From assembly GCA_014058105.1 (NCBI GenBank), contig JACGCM010001161.1, positions 496,001 through 560,000 on the forward strand: a stretch of 64,000 nt of DNA, in the 5' to 3' direction. Source of the stretch: Kingdonia uniflora (Eukaryota; Streptophyta; Magnoliopsida; Ranunculales; Circaeasteraceae). Below the pieces are notes generated by a model that ran no database searches, was not told where the DNA came from, and was given only the letters and a program-made list of their open reading frames with translations. This document shows positions 37,201-46,776 of the stretch, piece after piece (the stretch's first letter is position 1; every line of letters begins with the position of its first letter). The position numbers and the translations under genes are program-made.

Positions 37201-38401
37201 ATCACTAACTCGAGAAGACCAGTATGGGATAGATAATTAGATATTAAAAAAATAATTCCCCAAGAATTTGGCAAAGAAAACGACGTGGTGAGGAAAAGGA
37301 AGCTTAAAGATCAGAGAACTCAAAATCGTATGTTTATGTAGGACGTCCGAAAGAAAATGCTCTACGTATTCCTTTAGAGGTGAGTACCCCACAAGCACAC
37401 ACAAAGCTTGGCAACATAGTAGTACACCAAAGGTTAGGTTGTTCCTCCCCAGCGCCACTCTTTCTAAGAGCATTGATCATTCCCCAATTTTGCCTCTCTA
37501 AAGTAACTATTGAGAGGACAGACCAAACTCATCTTGAAAAAGTGGTATATTAATACCTAAACTTGCAAAGTTGCAATTCTTATTGCGCAACAAGAACTTT
37601 GCTCGAGTTTCTCAGTATCATTTTAGTTCTTGTTAGCCTGTAGAAAGTACGCACGGTGAACTGTGATGCTTGCCAACGTCTATTATCAAGCACTAACCTT
37701 TCTCCAATAGCATTCTCCCTTTTAAACTTAACCTAAGACATTTAGGTCCCTTCCTTCCCTGCTTTGAAACCTTTATACTCCCTTGGATCGTCACCCTTGC
37801 TAACGATTTCCCCAAAATTCTCCAACGCTATCATAAGCATATGTATAGATAATGGACTCCCAAGAGTTGTCAACTAATACACGATACATAAGTTTGATAA
37901 CCACTTCATTTGAGTCAAAGCAATAACACAAGTAATAATGTGGAGACAGAGATGTATATATACCTAACACCAGCATCGCCGACGATCCCGATAGCCATAC
38001 CAGCAGAAAGACCAGCAAGACCACAAGCAAGCCCAGACGACAAATGAGCATACCCATCAAAAAGATAATATGATTTAGCTTTGGGGTTAATCCCAGTACT
38101 AATAATAACCGCGATAATCAAACCATAAATACCCAAAACTCCAGCCATAACAACGGGCACAATCGATTTCATCACAAGTTCAGGTCTCATTACACCCATA
38201 GAAGCCACACCCACACCACTCTTTGCAGTCCCATATGCAGCTCCCATGCCTGAAAAATAACTTAGATCCATGTCAAAGAAACCAAAATTGAAGCCATATT
38301 AGTGTTAGGGTTAGGGTTTACTTACAAGAGAAGACTAGGGCAGCTGCAGCACCGAGGAAGCCAAAGAATGGTGCAGTTTCATCACCGCTGAATGTAGACA
38401 T
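31225..38401 (-). CDS. VHA-c: V-type H+-ATPase 16-kDa proteolipid, subunit c
   Basis: Proteolipid of the membrane-embedded proton-carrying ring of the vacuolar ATPase. Three exons: 38326-38401, 37964-38249 and 31225-31357, in phase, giving 164 residues, the normal plant length. Exon 1 gives [20 protein letters not shown]; exon 2 gives three membrane helices including [20 protein letters not shown] and [18 protein letters not shown]; exon 3 gives the fourth helix with the proton-binding glutamate at residue 141 ([13 protein letters not shown]) and the end AGQSRAD. Coding sequence is intact. The second intron (31358-37963, 6.6 kb) is unusually long and filled with nested transposons. A telomere-like TTAGGGTTAGGGTTT lies in intron 1 near 38306-38320. 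Confidence 0.96.
31501..31912. repeat. Tandem repeats of about 108-123 bp in VHA-c intron 2
   Basis: CTTCAAGATTT recurs at about 31502, 31625, 31733 and 31841, each followed by a poly(A) stretch, CTGATGCCTCTGTAAGCCA-like sequence and CAATGATACTTGACTGCCCC. Spacings are about 123, 108 and 108. The fourth copy is split: its first part ends at about 31912 and its remainder resumes at about 32326-32380. Confidence 0.8.
31913..32325. mobile_element. Insertion containing a tRNA-Met-like sequence
   Basis: About 413 bp inserted in the fourth tandem repeat, shown by comparison with the uninterrupted copies. Ends are AGGGGGGGATTTAGAGG at the left and, as reverse complement of the right, AGGGGCAGAGCCAGGATTTC. 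Flanks carry an imperfect duplication around GTAAGC/GGAAGC. It contains the tRNA-like segment at 32001-32072. Confidence 0.6.
32001..32072 (+). pseudogene. tRNA-Met-like pseudogene (SINE head?)
   Basis: A-box-like TTAGCTCAACTGGTA (32007-32021), an anticodon-loop-like CTCATAA with CAT at 32034-32036, and B-box-like GGTTCAATTCT (32052-32062) are in tRNA order and spacing. The anticodon stem pairs poorly and the acceptor arms do not match, so it is not a functional tRNA. It may be a tRNA relic or the head of a SINE. Confidence 0.5.
32868..35680 (-). mobile_element. 5'-truncated LINE remnant in VHA-c intron 2
   Basis: Minus-strand non-LTR element. Its 3' end is the poly(T) run at about 32868-32880 (plus strand), preceded on the element strand by an ATCAATAAATTTTACATTC-type tail. 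Its 5' end is near 35680. The region 35298-35654 encodes a zf-RVT-like domain ([33 protein letters not shown]) and 34957-35235 the following block [15 protein letters not shown]. Reverse transcriptase and endonuclease are absent. Possible degenerate target duplication: GTGTAATTCTGTTACAC before the poly(T) and GTGTAATCACAC at 35683. It is interrupted by the hAT-like element at 33567-34723. Confidence 0.75.
33558..34732. mobile_element. hAT-like element nested in the LINE remnant
   Basis: Direct repeat ACTTGCCAT at 33558-33566 and 34724-34732 (8 or 9 bp) flanks about 1157 bp. Left end TAGGGCTTTTCACGGG; right end as reverse complement AGGGTTGTACAGAGAACC. Both halves are rich in GGGTCGGG/CCGGATCGG motifs. 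The right end closely matches the left end of the element at 60940 (GGGTTGTACAGAG), so these are members of one family. The middle (33750-34300) is unrelated sequence without an intact gene. Confidence 0.75.
35681..37963. other. Rest of VHA-c intron 2
   Basis: AT-rich intron sequence. A (CTA)10 microsatellite is at 35721-35750. No coding region or bounded transposon could be supported in the remaining 2.2 kb. Confidence 0.5.
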
Positions 38402-39769
38402 TTCTAGGGTTTGAGTTTGCTGAGATCTGAGAATTTGTGGGTTTAGATGATGAAGAAGAGTTGAGTTGGATCTCGATTGGGTTTGAAGAGTTAAAGAAAG
38501 AGGGCACAAATGTCAATTAATTGATGATGATGATTGAGACTCGTACCAAAAAATAATATCGTGATTTTTCATTTTGGTCATCCATCTGTGTGGTGGTGCT
38601 CCCGAGGATAATCAACCACTCCAAAACCTTCTTCCGGATTTTCTTCTTACGAAGGACATGTGAAATGGCGGATTAGCCAATTAGATAGATAATATAGTTA
38701 ACAGGGAAGTTTGATAACGAGCGATCTCGAAAATTATAAGGGTCTAAAGTCGTGAATCGAACTAGTTTTTTACATCGAATGTACTGAGAACATAATTATC
38801 GAGATGGACAACAGTTAGTGTGAAAACCTTTGAATTGCTTAGATAAAAACCATAACCTCAGCTTGAGGGTTTTCAATCGATGAACTTATAATAATTGATG
38901 ATTACATATTACAATAAGTGTTTTTTAAAAGTAGAAAGTAGTTTTTTAGCTGAAAATTGTTGTCCCTGTAATGTTCTTATGCTAACATATTTCTAGATAT
39001 CTCACTAAATCGTGACTAACTACCCCGATTTCTTAGATAAGTGGAGAGATTTGTGGAAATGGGGTGATCCATTCTTCATAACGGCTAGTTCGTAGGACAA
39101 ATGTCCCTCTAACTTCTTCTTCTCTATATTCTCTTGGTAGTTGTGCCACATCGTCTGAGGTGGCAATGTCGTTATTTATAGAAGTGGAGCCCAATTGTAC
39201 TGATGCACTATCATGTACTTGTATTTTGCGTGAGCTTGGCATGTGTGCAGACCGATATTCTTGTGTTAGGTTGAGGCCGAGGAGTAGGCCCCCACAAATA
39301 CCATTTCCAATTTTCCATCGGCGTGTGAGCTAGTTGGAGGTTGTGTATGAGTTAAGCAGCTCACACAAGCTTCTCCCTATTGAAGTAGATCATTCAAGTT
39401 AAAAGCTCCAAGCTCCTATCATGAACATTGAATTTGTTTAAAAATTGGATAAAGAAGCACATAAATAAAGTGTATGCATTTTTCATTCTTTTTTAGTGTG
39501 TATTTCACATTGTTTAATAAAAATGTGAATATGGATGTTCTTTAGTGTTAACTCAGTTTCAATTTTTTTCCATCAAGCACTTTGTAACATTTGATTTGGT
39601 GATTGTCACTCAAGTTCTTTAGCTCAAACTCCAACACCATACATTTATGGAGATGTTCTCGTTAATTTGTTTATTGGGAGTGTAATGGCTAGTTTTACAG
39701 TAGATAAACATCACCTTACTTTTAAGTTTCGGAAGTGAATTTCAAATGTAATATGCAAGATTGAATACA
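38402..39769. other. Upstream region of VHA-c
   Basis: Presumed promoter and 5' leader of the minus-strand VHA-c gene near 38402-38520 (CT-rich on the minus strand; ATGATGATG run near 38524). A 69-residue minus-strand frame at 39033-39242 shows no recognisable domain. Nothing else identified. Confidence 0.4.
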
Positions 39770-40491
39770 GAGAATTTGTTGGGTTTTATATCTCAAAAAC
39801 TCTATAGTATGTATGGTTTTTAGTCCCACATTGCTTGGAGAAGTAGCTTGTTACTTTGATATAACCTAGATCTTCTATTCTCTATGTTGGGCATACCAAA
39901 AAAATGAGTTTAAAACTTTGTTTTATATTTGGGCCTGGGCTTTGGACTTCGGCCTCTATGAAAAAATTGATTTTGTCAAAACCAATTCTGCTGTTTGGTT
40001 TTTTTGAATTCCTCAAACGTAACGTGTTACCGTTTCAAACGTTTTTTATGATGTGTCCCATCATTAACTCTTGTTACCATTTTGATATTGCCTTATATAA
40101 AGAGAAGTTGTGCCTTAGTATTATGATCATCTAATACATAATTTTTCTCTTCTCTTCGATATGATTTCGAGTCTAGAATCCAAATAAAATAGTTGAAAGT
40201 ACAAATCATTCAAAGTTCCTTCTTCCTTGCAAGAGAAGTTCCTACTATGTTGTTTTATCCTCGAGGCAACGCAACAATCAACTATTTGCAAATGGTAGTG
40301 CGGCAAAACATCTTAAAGATAGAGACCTAGCTAGTCCTAGACTCAACATCTCATGATCATTACTTCGGTACCTCTAGTTCATCTTGCTATTGTTGTTGTT
40401 ATAATTTTATGAATATTTGTTTTCGATAATTGCTGCAGAGGTAACATAGTATAATTTCCTTTTTGGAATTAACGTGAAAACTCAGAGAATT
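39770..40491 (+). mobile_element. Probable solo LTR (copia-type)
   Basis: TGTTGGGTTTTA at 39777 opens a segment ending CTCA at 40484, flanked by a 7-bp direct repeat GAGAATT (39770-39776 and 40485-40491). It contains the LTR-like TAGTCCCACATTGCTTGGAG and a TATATAAAGAG near 40093. There is no internal domain. LTR elements usually make 4-6 bp duplications, so two of the seven matching bases may be chance. Confidence 0.6.
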
Positions 40492-41194
40492 GAGAAAAAC
40501 CACAACCTCGGTGAGGATTTATAATTAATTCACTATATTATTAGATTATTACACTTGTGGATAAAAGTAAAGATAAAGGTAAGGATGTTTGATAGCATGC
40601 CCTTCTTTAGACGTGTTCAGAATGTATTTATAGTTAAATACAAACAATTATAAGTAATAAACGTATCTCCTAAAATAAAGAATGGTGAGCAAAGTAGTGG
40701 GGAATTATCCAACTGCCATGTTTGACTGAGTATGCCTGCTGGCGGACGAGGTGGATCTGGTAGTTGTCAATTTTTTACCACTACTTATGAGAGGAAGTTA
40801 TCGATCATAATACTTTTGCCTTTCGTAAATAGTATCTTTGAGATCATTTACTTGAATACATATTGGAGTTTGTCAAGTCTGGGAAATGCGCTACTACAGG
40901 GAGAGCATCTTACATGCTTCAAAAAGCATAAGTCATGAGTTCCACCGGCCACCAACAAGGGTTACTTACCGAGATTTATCATGACCTGCCCAACATGTGG
41001 GTCGGGGGGGGGGGGGGGGTATCTTGTGTGGTCAAAAATGGAGCTTGAGCCAAGGCTGCTGGCCATAGGAAAACATCATCAATCTGCATGATGATCTCCT
41101 CGAGAACAATCAACCAATGTAAACGCTCAACACTTGACTCTTCCTGGATTTAAATTAGTCAGTGTGGAGTTATCAAAAATAAAAGAAAAGAGAA
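40492..41194. other. Intergenic stretch
   Basis: No gene recognised. A run of 16 G lies at 41004-41019. Confidence 0.4.
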
Positions 41195-41263
41195 ATGAAA
41201 TCTATTGAAACCGAACTCTCTAGAGCTCTCGTCCCCTATCTTGGCTATCTCAAATATCACAAG
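41195..41263 (+). CDS. Possible orphan first exon of an unknown gene
   Basis: ATG at 41195 opens 23 codons (MKSIETELSRALVPYLGYLK...) ending exactly at AAG followed by GTAAAA, a splice donor. Composition looks like real protein and differs from nearby repeats. No following exon is visible before the LINE begins at 41776. I do not recognise the family. It may be the surviving start of a gene broken by insertions, or chance. Confidence 0.3.
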
Positions 41264-41755
41264 GTAAAACTTGATCTCCCCTCCAATTTCAAACCCTAGA
41301 TTTATGGATTTATTATGATTAATTTATAGGTTTCAATTGTAAATGTTTTGGATATGTTATCATTATCAAACGACCACCGAAGGGAGTGTTTTTGCACTAC
41401 ACATTGATTTTTTCCACGAAACATTTTTTGTCTTTAAACCATAACTTCTCTCTCCTTCTCCAAAAACTCTTTCAAATTGAAAAATATCAAATTGCAACAA
41501 GTTATTCAAGTTACCTATTAGGATACTAGATCCTAGGGTTGTCAAATTGATTCGTTTCAAGGAGAATCATACCTCCAATTCGATTTACGCCAAGGGAAAT
41601 CGTACCTCCAATGCTTTATAACTTTCTTGATTGATTAAACTCAATTATAAAGATACTTAAATAAAGACTAAAAAGATTACTACTTAGACTCCAACTCCTA
41701 AGGGAAACAGCCCTCTTACTTATCTAAATAATCATACTAGCATTAGATATCTAAT
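41264..41755. other. Stretch between orphan exon and LINE
   Basis: No feature recognised. The segment near 41379 (AGGGAGTGTTTTTGCACTAC) resembles one at about 52990 (AGGGAGTGTTTTAACGCTAC); the meaning is unclear. Confidence 0.3.
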
Positions 41756-41775
41756 AAGGATAGGATACCTAACAT

Positions 41776-42570
41776 CCTACCCAAAAAAATTAAATGGCTT
41801 GTACTCGGTGGAAGAAACACCGATCGTATGCCCACTTTCAAGATTGACTTCCTCAATATGCAGATTTTTGTAATGGTGATCTGGACGATAAAGCTCATCA
41901 CAATTGAAAGATAAACCCTCTTTACGGTGGTTTTACTGTTCATCCCATGTAAGTCATTTTGTTCCAGGGGACACTAATAAAGCTGAAGAAGATGCCTTTG
42001 TGATACCCAAATTTCTAGCCCAAAGTGAATATGATGAAGATTTTTGAGTAAAATAATTTTGAATTACAACCATTTCCTTATCTTTCCCCAAAACTATATC
42101 AAAAGCCTCCGTTAGGGAAGAAGGCACTAGTGAACACATGCTAGCTTTGATATCATCACGAAGTTCTTAAATAAACATACTAATTAGATAAGAGTCACGA
42201 AGGCCCGACACTATATTAGCCAAACGCTCAAACTCGGTTTGAAACGCAACTACCGTAGTAGTTTGTTTCAATTTTGATAATTATCCCCCTGGATCATAAT
42301 GTTCTCGATTGCCAAAACGAACGCATAACGCCATCGAGAAGTTTAGCCAGTTTAATTTGCCAACTGAGTGAAGCATCCAACGGTACCACCCTACTGCATC
42401 ACCGGTAAGATAAATCGATGTTAATGTTACTAATTGCTCGTTTGAGATGCTATGAGCTCGTTGATATTGCTCAACTCGGAAAATCAAATTTTATGGATCA
42501 ACGCCTTCTAACATAGGGAACTCAATACGATGAGGTCGTCTCAGAAATAAAGCTCCTTCGTGAATCTGAT
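41776..42570 (-). pseudogene. Ty3/gypsy gag fragment inside the LINE insertion
   Basis: Minus-strand frames read, in gag order, RRPHRIEFPMLEGVDP, then IFRVEQYQRAHSISNEQLVT, LTGDAVGWYRWML, FQTEFERLANIVSGLRDSYL, and near 41960-42140 SLVPSSLTEAFDI. This is the retrotransposon gag domain of Ty3/gypsy elements. Several stops and a frame change break it. The fragment stops at the left target duplication and, on the other side, at the LINE endonuclease near 42570. No LTR, protease or pol is attached. Confidence 0.82.
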
Positions 42571-45500
42571 TTTGGTATGCAATCTTAACTACCCTCACTG
42601 GGTTGATGTTCTGGCATCGGGTGTTCATGGACGCGCCGACGGTATTTGTGTCATGTGGAAGGACAATATTGATATTGAAGTGGTCTTTTGTAATAAATAT
42701 ATGATTAATATTTTGGTGATGTCTGATCCTACCGAAACTCCTTGGGTGACCTCATTTTTTTACAGTAGTCCATATCAGCGGGATAGAAATGAGAGTTGGA
42801 GACTTGTGGAGGCCACACCTAATGGGTATACTGGTCCATGGATGATCATGAGGAATTTTAATACTGTTTTTGACCACACGGATAAAATAGGAGGGAACCC
42901 TATATAGCAGTCAAAAGTGCTTATGCCAATGAGGTTATACAATAAACAAAACTTATTAATCTTGGGTTTTCTGGTAATCCCTTCACGTAGAATAATAAAC
43001 GGCGTGGGTGGGCCAATATCAGGGAAAGACTTGATCAAAGTTTTGCCAATGCTGATTGGATGTTTATCTTTCCTTCGGCTAAGGTTTTTCACTTACCAGC
43101 TTTAGGTTCAGACCATACTCATTTATGCCTTGATACAACTCCATAATTTTCGACCGTTGGAAATTTTTTTCGCTTCCAGACCATGTGGACTAGAAAACCT
43201 CATTTTCCCTAATTGTTCCAGACTCTCTGGCAAGTGTCGGAAAGGGGTTCCCCAGCCCAAATGGTTAAATACAAACTTTTAAATACTAATGCGGGATTTA
43301 GGATTTGGAACATTTTTTTTTTAACACGTTCATAGTAGAATATTATTGCTTAAAGACAAAATTAACTCCATCCAGTCTCTCCCTCAATGTGAAGCAAATT
43401 TCCAGCGGGAGTTGGAGCTTTCGGGGGCTCTGGTTCTGGCGTAAAAAATCTGGTATTCAGTGGTTGTCGGAAGGGGATCGGAATACTAAGTTCTTCCATA
43501 TATAAACCCTTTCTCAGCGAAAAAATAATTTCATATATTGGCTTAAAAATGAGAATGGTGTTTGGAGTTTGGAGGCTACGGAGATTGGGTAAATTTTCTT
43601 TAGGAACATCGCTCGTAATTAAGAAACCTCTGACCCAACTGGCGTCCTTGAATTCTTTGCCAATTTTAGCCCGTGCATTAGGTTGGAGGACAACCAAGCT
43701 TTGCTGGCAGAGGTAACTCAAGAGGAGATTCGGCCACCCTCAACAGTATTGGCCCGCATAAAGCTCCTGGTCCCGACGGGTTCCCCACAGTTTTCTTCCA
43801 AAAATTGTGGGACATTGTGTTCCCAGATATCTACAATTTGGTCACTACATTCTTTGCCTCGGGTTTCATACCCAAACACATCAATGCTACACATGTGGTG
43901 ATGATCCCAAATAACACATCTAAGGCATGTCCCAGTGACTTCTGTCCGATCTGTTTGTGTAATGTGACCTATAAGATTATTTCAAAGATTCCCTCTAGGG
44001 GGCATTTGTCTTAAACCTCTTCTTGATAGACTTATTTCCCCGTTCTAGGGGGCATTTGTCAATGGGCATCAAATTTATGATAATGTTCTAGTGGCACATG
44101 AACTTATTCATACCATGAAGAAGAAGAAAGGTCAGCCCAGCCTGATGGGAATTAAACTGGATATGTCTAAAGCCTACGACCGTATTGAATGGAGTACTTT
44201 GCTCTAAACCATGGCGATACTTGGCTTCGATGATAGATGGTATCACTGGATTGAACAATGTATTTCCACGGTTCGTTATTCTGTCATCCTCAATGGGTCC
44301 TCACATGGTTTTCGACCCCTACTAGAGGCCTTCGGCAGGGGACCCTCTTCCCCCCTTCATCTTTATTATCTTGATAGAAGGTATCTCGGGAGCGTTGCTA
44401 TTAAAGGAGTTGGCCCACCAGATTCATGGGATTAAAGCCTCTCTGAGAGCACCCCCAGTCTCTCATCTACTATTTACTGTCGACTGCCTCATTTTCTGCC
44501 ACGTTGACCTTGCTGAAACTTATGAGATGAAAACTATTCTCGATAGTTTCTATGCAGCGACTGACCAACAACTCAATTTGGCCAAATCTGGCATCGTCTT
44601 TAGTAAGAATTTTCCCCATAAACATGCTCGCCTCATTGCGCGCCACCTTAAAGTCAAGGTCATGACATCTGATGAGCGGTACCTTGGGAGCAGTATATTT
44701 TTTAATAGCTCCAAAGCTCAAACGTTCCAACGTATTGAAGAAATAATTTCTAATCGGTTACAGTCTTGGCGGGGTAAGCTCATGTCCCAGGCCGGTCGTA
44801 CCGTCCTTATTCAATCTGTTACCTCGACATTCCCTACGTATCAGATGTTTTGTTTTGCCCTCCCAAAATCTACTTGTGATAACATTAATGGCCTACAATG
44901 CGACTTCTGGTGGGGAAAACGGGAGGATAAGGGGAAACTTTTGTACATAAAGAAATAGAAGGAAGTTTGTCGGCCGAAATGAAAGGGAGGCCTGGGCATT
45001 TGTGAGGCAGGGGCCACAAGCATAGCCCACTTGTCTAAACTTGTTTGGCGTCTTCATAAGAAGCCATATGATTTTGGAGTCAGGTCCTGAAAGCTAAATA
45101 CTTCCCTGAGTGTGATATTCTCCAGGCCAAAAAGAAAGTAGATGTCTTTTGGACGTGACGGGGTGTCAAGTCTGCGATCGGTATGGTCCAGACCAATTCT
45201 TGTTGGCAAGTTCACTCCGGGACCCGTATCAATTTATGGCATGACTATTGGTTTCCCTTGGCCGTGGGGAGAAAGGCTAACCCTCGGGCGAACATTCAGG
45301 CATAATTGGGCCCCTAATTGGTAAGCCATTTTATTGATCCCCTGCAGCAGTCTTGGCGTATCGGGGAACTCCAACAATGGTGTGATGATGACTCGGTCAA
45401 CCTTATATCCCGTATTTTCCTTCCCCGGCTGGGTGGTCCTGATAAACTTAAATGGGGCCCTTCAAAAGATGGGAAAATTTTCATTAAATTGTCTTATCGT

Positions 45501-46387
45501 GTACTCATGACGGGATCCCTGATGGAGGATTTGGATTGGCCCCCAATATTGCAGAACGTTTGACCCTTTTTGATTCCTCTTGTCCCTTATGTGAGGCCCC
45601 CATATCCTCCTTGACTGTCCCTATACGCAGGCAGCTTGGTTCGGCACGTCTTTCAGAGTTTTGCTCCATCTTTTTGCAAATCTCTCCGTGAAGGAGTGGA
45701 TTACTCAGTGGTTCTCCCCCCTTCGGACTGACCTATATAACATAATTTTTGGATCCTTGTGACCGCATCCATTTCATGGTTGGTTTGGAAGGCGCAATGT
45801 GAACTTGTTTTTTAAAATAAAATACAAAACCCTTTCTGTATTTCTTCTGCCATTAATAAAATTATTCGTGATACTCCGATCAATCGTTTTGAACGGTCTT
45901 CTATCAAGGTCCCTTGGAGTATCCCGCTTTTGGCTGGGAAAAAATCAACGTTGATGCCTCATTCTGTAAAGATAAACTTTTCAATTACATTAGTTTAGTC
46001 ATTCAAGATAATCTTAATGCTTTTGGTGTAACCCGAGCTTCTACCTGTAAATTTATGACGATTGAAGAGGAGGAAGCATTAGCAGTGTTAGGTAGCATTC
46101 TCTGGGCCAGGGATCGAGGTGTACAGAGGGTGATCATAGAAACTGATGCTGAAGCGATAAGCTTTTTTTGTGGGAATGGATATGCAACGGTGCCTTGGAC
46201 GACCAAAGCTATCCTACAGGACTGTCTGGCTCTTTTATGTAATTTTGTCGATATTTGTATTAAATATGCTTCGCGTAGTGCGAACTCAGTTGCCCATGCG
46301 ATTGCCTCTAGGCCCATGGATGACAACTTTTGTATGACTTGGTGTGGTCTCCCCCGAGTAGCTTCAGGCGGCTATCGCGAGAGATAA
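42571..46387 (+). pseudogene. LINE ORF2 (endonuclease, RT, RNase H), broken
   Basis: 5'-truncated non-LTR polyprotein. Endonuclease remnant at 42575-42900 (PHWVDVLASGVHGRADGICV, PWMIMRNFNTVFDHTDKIGG). Reverse transcriptase at about 44050-44960 includes SLMGIKLDMSKAYDRIEWST, RYLGSSIFFN and SWRGKLMSQAGRTVLIQSV; the catalytic FADD box is degenerate (LLFTVDCLIF). A zf-RVT region follows at about 45310-45600. A plant-LINE RNase H is at 45914-46340 (INVDASF, EEEEALAVLGSILWARDRGV, IIETDAEAI, SANSVAHAIAS). Internal stops and frame changes occur throughout. Confidence 0.87.
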
Positions 46388-46496
46388 ATCCACTTTTGTA
46401 GTGCCCCTTGTTTAAGTAATATATGATTTACCAATAAAAAAAAGAAAAAAGGATAGGGTACCTAACATTATCTGATATAGTTTATTGGTCAGCATC

Positions 46497-46590
46497 TCTA
46501 GCAGCGAGTGTGGGTTTGGGTGTGGGTTCTGACACCCTGGCCCACCAAACCCACAACTCACACTCTTCTCCTCCCAGCAGCCAGTGTGAC
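46497..46590. repeat. Left terminal inverted repeat of the Harbinger-like element
   Basis: Starts in AGCATCTCTAGCAGCGAGTG, a form close to the GAGCATCTCCAGCAG ends of dicot Tourist/Harbinger elements. It aligns with the reverse complement of 52719-52795 over about 90 bp, with blocks GTGTGGGTT, AACTCACACTC and CTCCCAGCAG in the same order. Confidence 0.65.
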
Positions 46591-46633
46591 TTTGCCAACG
46601 TGTTTTTTTTTTTTTTACTTTAGAGGAGATTAA

Positions 46634-46661
46634 AACACCGCGCGGGGTTCTAAACACCGCC
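46634..46661. promoter_or_regulatory. Palindromic motif upstream of the PMD gene
   Basis: AACACCGCGCGGGGTT (46634-46649), one mismatch from the palindrome AACACCGCGCGGTGTT, followed by the half-site AACACCGCC at 46653-46661. The PMD start codon is 127 bp downstream of the palindrome end. Confidence 0.6.
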
Positions 46662-46776
46662 GTAATTTATGTATACTCAAATGTTACTTCGACTATTGTT
46701 AAAAAATTTACATCTACCTCTCTCTCAAAAATACCTTGGTAAAAAAAACTTCAATTCACAAAAAATCAAAATATAA

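Larger units (their letters stand above)
41756..46468 (+). mobile_element. Chimeric LINE insertion with one target duplication
   Basis: GGATAGG[A/G]TACCTAACAT occurs at 41758-41775 and again at 46451-46468 with one mismatch, an 18-20 bp target duplication of LINE type. Between them are an antisense Ty3/gypsy gag segment (41776 to about 42570), then a plus-strand LINE ORF2 starting inside its endonuclease domain and ending in an A-rich tail (46434-46450). The ORF2 is split by many stops and frameshifts. Confidence 0.85.

Noticed and set aside
38306..38320. Telomere-like TTAGGGTTAGGG in VHA-c intron 1
   Set aside because: Only two units; such telo-box-like motifs are common near plant housekeeping genes and do not mark a telomere.
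39033..39242. 69-codon minus-strand frame starting MPSSRKIQ
   Set aside because: Reads like protein in places but has no recognisable domain, splice context or promoter; not supportable as a gene.
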